Of a stretch of DNA of 64,000 bases, positions 62,626 to 64,000 are shown piece after piece. The translations under genes and the position numbers were made by a program. The notes beneath the pieces are model-generated. The model searched no databases. It worked only from the letters and a program-made list of their open reading frames with translations, and had not been told where the DNA came from. Source of the stretch: Clostridia bacterium (lineage in GTDB: Bacteria; Bacillota; Clostridia; Lachnospirales; CAG-274); assembly GCA_030524425.1 (NCBI GenBank), contig JAUNGN010000003.1:111190-175189 (forward strand). The letters run 5' to 3'. Numbering within the stretch: the first letter of the stretch is position 1; every line of letters starts with the position of its first letter.

Positions 62626-62654
62626 GACACAAGTAGGTCACAATTAAGACACAA
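62626..62654. repeat. three phased direct repeats beside the integrase
   Basis: GACACAA (62626-62632), GTCACAA (62637-62643) and GACACAA (62648-62654) recur every 11 bases, one helical turn, between the aldolase terminator and the integrase stop. This is the position and pattern of arm-type integrase sites at an element end. Confidence 0.5.
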
Positions 62655-62655
62655 A

Positions 62656-63714
62656 TTATATCTTGTTAATTTCAGAAAGAAGGACCTCATTAGAAACGTG
62701 AGAATAGACTTTTTGTGCAAGTGACCTTTGACTATGGCCTACAATTTTTGCAATAAATCTTTCATCAACTCCTGCTTCTGTAAGCAGCGTAATTGTAGTA
62801 TGTCTGGTGTCGTGTACTCTGTGTTTTGACATACCTTCTTTAGAAAGATTATTCATAAGAGGGTTCCAGTATCTTCGGTAATAGTTTTCATAATTTATTA
62901 TTTGTCTCTTAGTGTTTGAAACAAGATATTTACCCTCCTCTTGCATAAAAGATTTATAGAAGGGAAGTACCTTATCTGCAATGGGTACAACTCTGATACC
63001 ATTTGATGTTTTACTGTCAAGTATATTTACACTTTGTTCATTAAGTTTTACCTGTTCTTTTTCTATTCCGCAGAATTCACTTATCCTGTAACCGCCATAT
63101 ATAAGCATTAATGCCATTTGTACAAGCCTGTCATTGCTGTATTTCCAAAGTAAATCAATTTCAGTTTTTGAAAATGCTGTGTGTTCAATTTTATTTGGAT
63201 TTCCTGATTTTATATCTATTGCGGCAATAATATTCTTCTTACTTTCAGGTACAATTTCATGCTTAATTGCATAGTCATACATAAGATTTAAAACTGTGCG
63301 TAGCTTTTTAAGCATAGGTGCGTTTTTGCCAGAGTTATCAAATATATACTGGTAATCTGAAAGTTTAAGCTCTGCAAATTTTCTGTTGTATGTACTCTCA
63401 TATATTTTATAGGCTGATTTTACACCAACAATATTTGATTCTGAAATTTTTTGAAAATGCTGTTCCGACCACAGTTCGTATAGCTCAGAAAAAGTTGTTT
63501 TGGCTGCATCGACATCATAAGGATTCTGATTGTATGCTGCGAGTGCCGCAAGAGCTTCAGATTTGGTTGCGTAATAACCTATGTTAATATATTTTTGCCT
63601 GAGCTTTTCTGTTTCAGGGACTATTTCCCAGCCTATTGTCTTTCTTACTCTCCAGGGCTTACGTCTTCTGCCTGATAGTTTTGTTATGTTGCCGTAACCA
63701 TTAGGTAACTTCAT
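62656..63714 (-). CDS. tyrosine recombinase / integrase (Tn916-like)
   Basis: 352 residues. N-terminal arm-binding domain (GYGNITKLSGRRRKPWRVRKT), SAM-like core-binding domain (~65-165), then the catalytic domain with the conserved residues in GGYRISEFCGI (Arg), HRVHDTRHT (His-x-x-Arg), VGHSQRSLAQKVYSHV (His and nucleophile Tyr). Integrates and excises a mobile element. Its 3' end faces the aldolase gene, so the element should extend beyond the right edge of the window. Confidence 0.93.
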   Translation of the reverse strand: MKLPNGYGNITKLSGRRRKPWRVRKTIGWEIVPETEKLRQKYINIGYYATKSEALAALAAYNQNPYDVDAAKTTFSELYELWSEQHFQKISESNIVGVKSAYKIYESTYNRKFAELKLSDYQYIFDNSGKNAPMLKKLRTVLNLMYDYAIKHEIVPESKKNIIAAIDIKSGNPNKIEHTAFSKTEIDLLWKYSNDRLVQMALMLIYGGYRISEFCGIEKEQVKLNEQSVNILDSKTSNGIRVVPIADKVLPFYKSFMQEEGKYLVSNTKRQIINYENYYRRYWNPLMNNLSKEGMSKHRVHDTRHTTITLLTEAGVDERFIAKIVGHSQRSLAQKVYSHVSNEVLLSEINKI

Positions 63715-63835
63715 AATATCACTTATTTTTGAATTTTGGGTATAAACATGTCAATCTAATTTATAAATATAATTGTAATTTACCGATTTATAAAAAAGCT
63801 CAATGTGTAATAATAAAAGAAAAACGGGTGATAAA

Positions 63836-63931
63836 ATGGGAACATTCAGTAAATTACAAGAAAAGACAAAAGAAATTGATAAAGAAGGTACACATAAAGG
63901 ATATTATTATAAAGTTTCCGATGAACTATAG
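63836..63931 (+). CDS. tiny 31-residue ORF of unknown function
   Basis: ATG behind ACGGGTGA reads MGTFSKLQEKTKEIDKEG… and stops at 63931. The Lys/Glu-rich composition and good ribosome site are the only evidence. Belongs to the mobile element if real. Confidence 0.3.
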   Translation: MGTFSKLQEKTKEIDKEGTHKGYYYKVSDEL

Positions 63932-63971
63932 TCAATGAAGTAGAGAGTAAAAAAAGAAAAAAATAACCTAC

Positions 63972-64000
63972 CGGGGTCAAGCGTCCGTACGCTTGCCGGG
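63972..64000. other. GC-rich hairpin at the window edge
   Basis: CAAGCG (63978-63983) pairs with CGCTTG (63990-63995), flanked by CCGGGG and CCGGG. It stands out from the AT-rich surroundings and is cut by the window end, so its nature cannot be decided. Confidence 0.35.

Noticed and set aside
63729..63938. A 69-codon frame downstream of the integrase start
   Set aside because: It begins at the AT-rich integrase upstream region without a ribosome site, and its sequence is low complexity; the overlapping 31-codon frame has the better site.
1..64000. CRISPR arrays, tRNA or rRNA genes
   Set aside because: No regularly spaced identical repeats and no cloverleaf or rRNA motifs were seen on reading; small tRNAs missed by eye cannot be excluded.

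Overview
The window is AT-rich, densely packed and runs on a Bacillota codon and RBS style (AGGAGG/AGGTGA a few bases before ATG, GTG or TTG rarely). Pyruvate:ferredoxin oxidoreductase, an oxygen-sensitive class III ribonucleotide reductase with its activase, NifI-type PII proteins and a Tn916-like integrase point to an obligately anaerobic Clostridia member, probably of the Lachnospirales; that placement is inference from gene content. I see no rRNA, tRNA or CRISPR array. A preQ1-I riboswitch is the one recognised RNA element.

Layout. 0-3 kb: end of miaA, a methionine gamma-lyase family PLP enzyme, then a PucR-type regulator. 3.3-10.1 kb: a probable taurine (or other aminosulfonate) nitrogen-scavenging island: class III aminotransferase, iron alcohol dehydrogenase, an orphan NifI1/NifI2 PII pair, a SsuABC/TauABC-type ABC importer and a TauE/SafE exporter. 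10-12.5 kb: DUF815 AAA ATPase, MntP, C_GCAxxG_C_C protein. 12.9-16.2 kb: a large secreted papain-fold protein that appears to have lost its catalytic residues. 16.3-19.4 kb (minus): LUD protein, lysA, aroC. 19.5-22.8 kb: Ktr/Trk potassium uptake, SpoU methylase, dCMP deaminase. 23.1-27.0 kb: preQ1 riboswitch followed by queD-queE-folE-queC-queF and a HAD phosphatase. 27.2-30.5 kb: nrdD-nrdG-dUTPase behind two NrdR boxes. 30.6-34.2 kb: HxlR/nitroreductase pair and a secreted subtilisin whose C-terminal repeats match those of the 12.9 kb protein. 34.3-38.9 kb (minus): azlCD and nifJ. 39-50.4 kb: an unknown protein, an SLH-like lipoprotein, CBS-ACT protein, transketolase, HD hydrolase, an unusual acetylglutamate-kinase-like protein, cupin, DUF368 lipid-carrier transporter, two-component system, EamA transporter. 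50.5-50.6 kb: a GC-rich MITE-like repeat. 50.8-55.4 kb (minus): a tightly overlapping five-gene amide-ligase system (circularly permuted ATP-grasp, alpha-E, transglutaminase, two AstE/AspA-like proteins, one apparently inactive) behind a promoter and a terminator-like leader hairpin. 55.6-57.2 kb: a small accessory patch with an HD protein, a decayed XRE gene, an RHH protein and an XRE regulator separated by twin operators, plus dispersed palindromes. 57.2-61.4 kb: purine salvage, HD and YbaK proteins, AEC transporter. 61.5-62.5 kb: KDPG/KHG aldolase fused to a VOC-like domain. 62.6 kb to the end: the left end of an integrated element marked by a tyrosine recombinase.

The strongest candidates for undescribed biology are the taurine island controlled by a PII pair normally found with nitrogenase, the ATP-grasp/alpha-E/transglutaminase/twin-AstE operon with a predicted pseudoenzyme subunit, and the secreted pseudo-protease that shares a repeat domain with an intact subtilisin.
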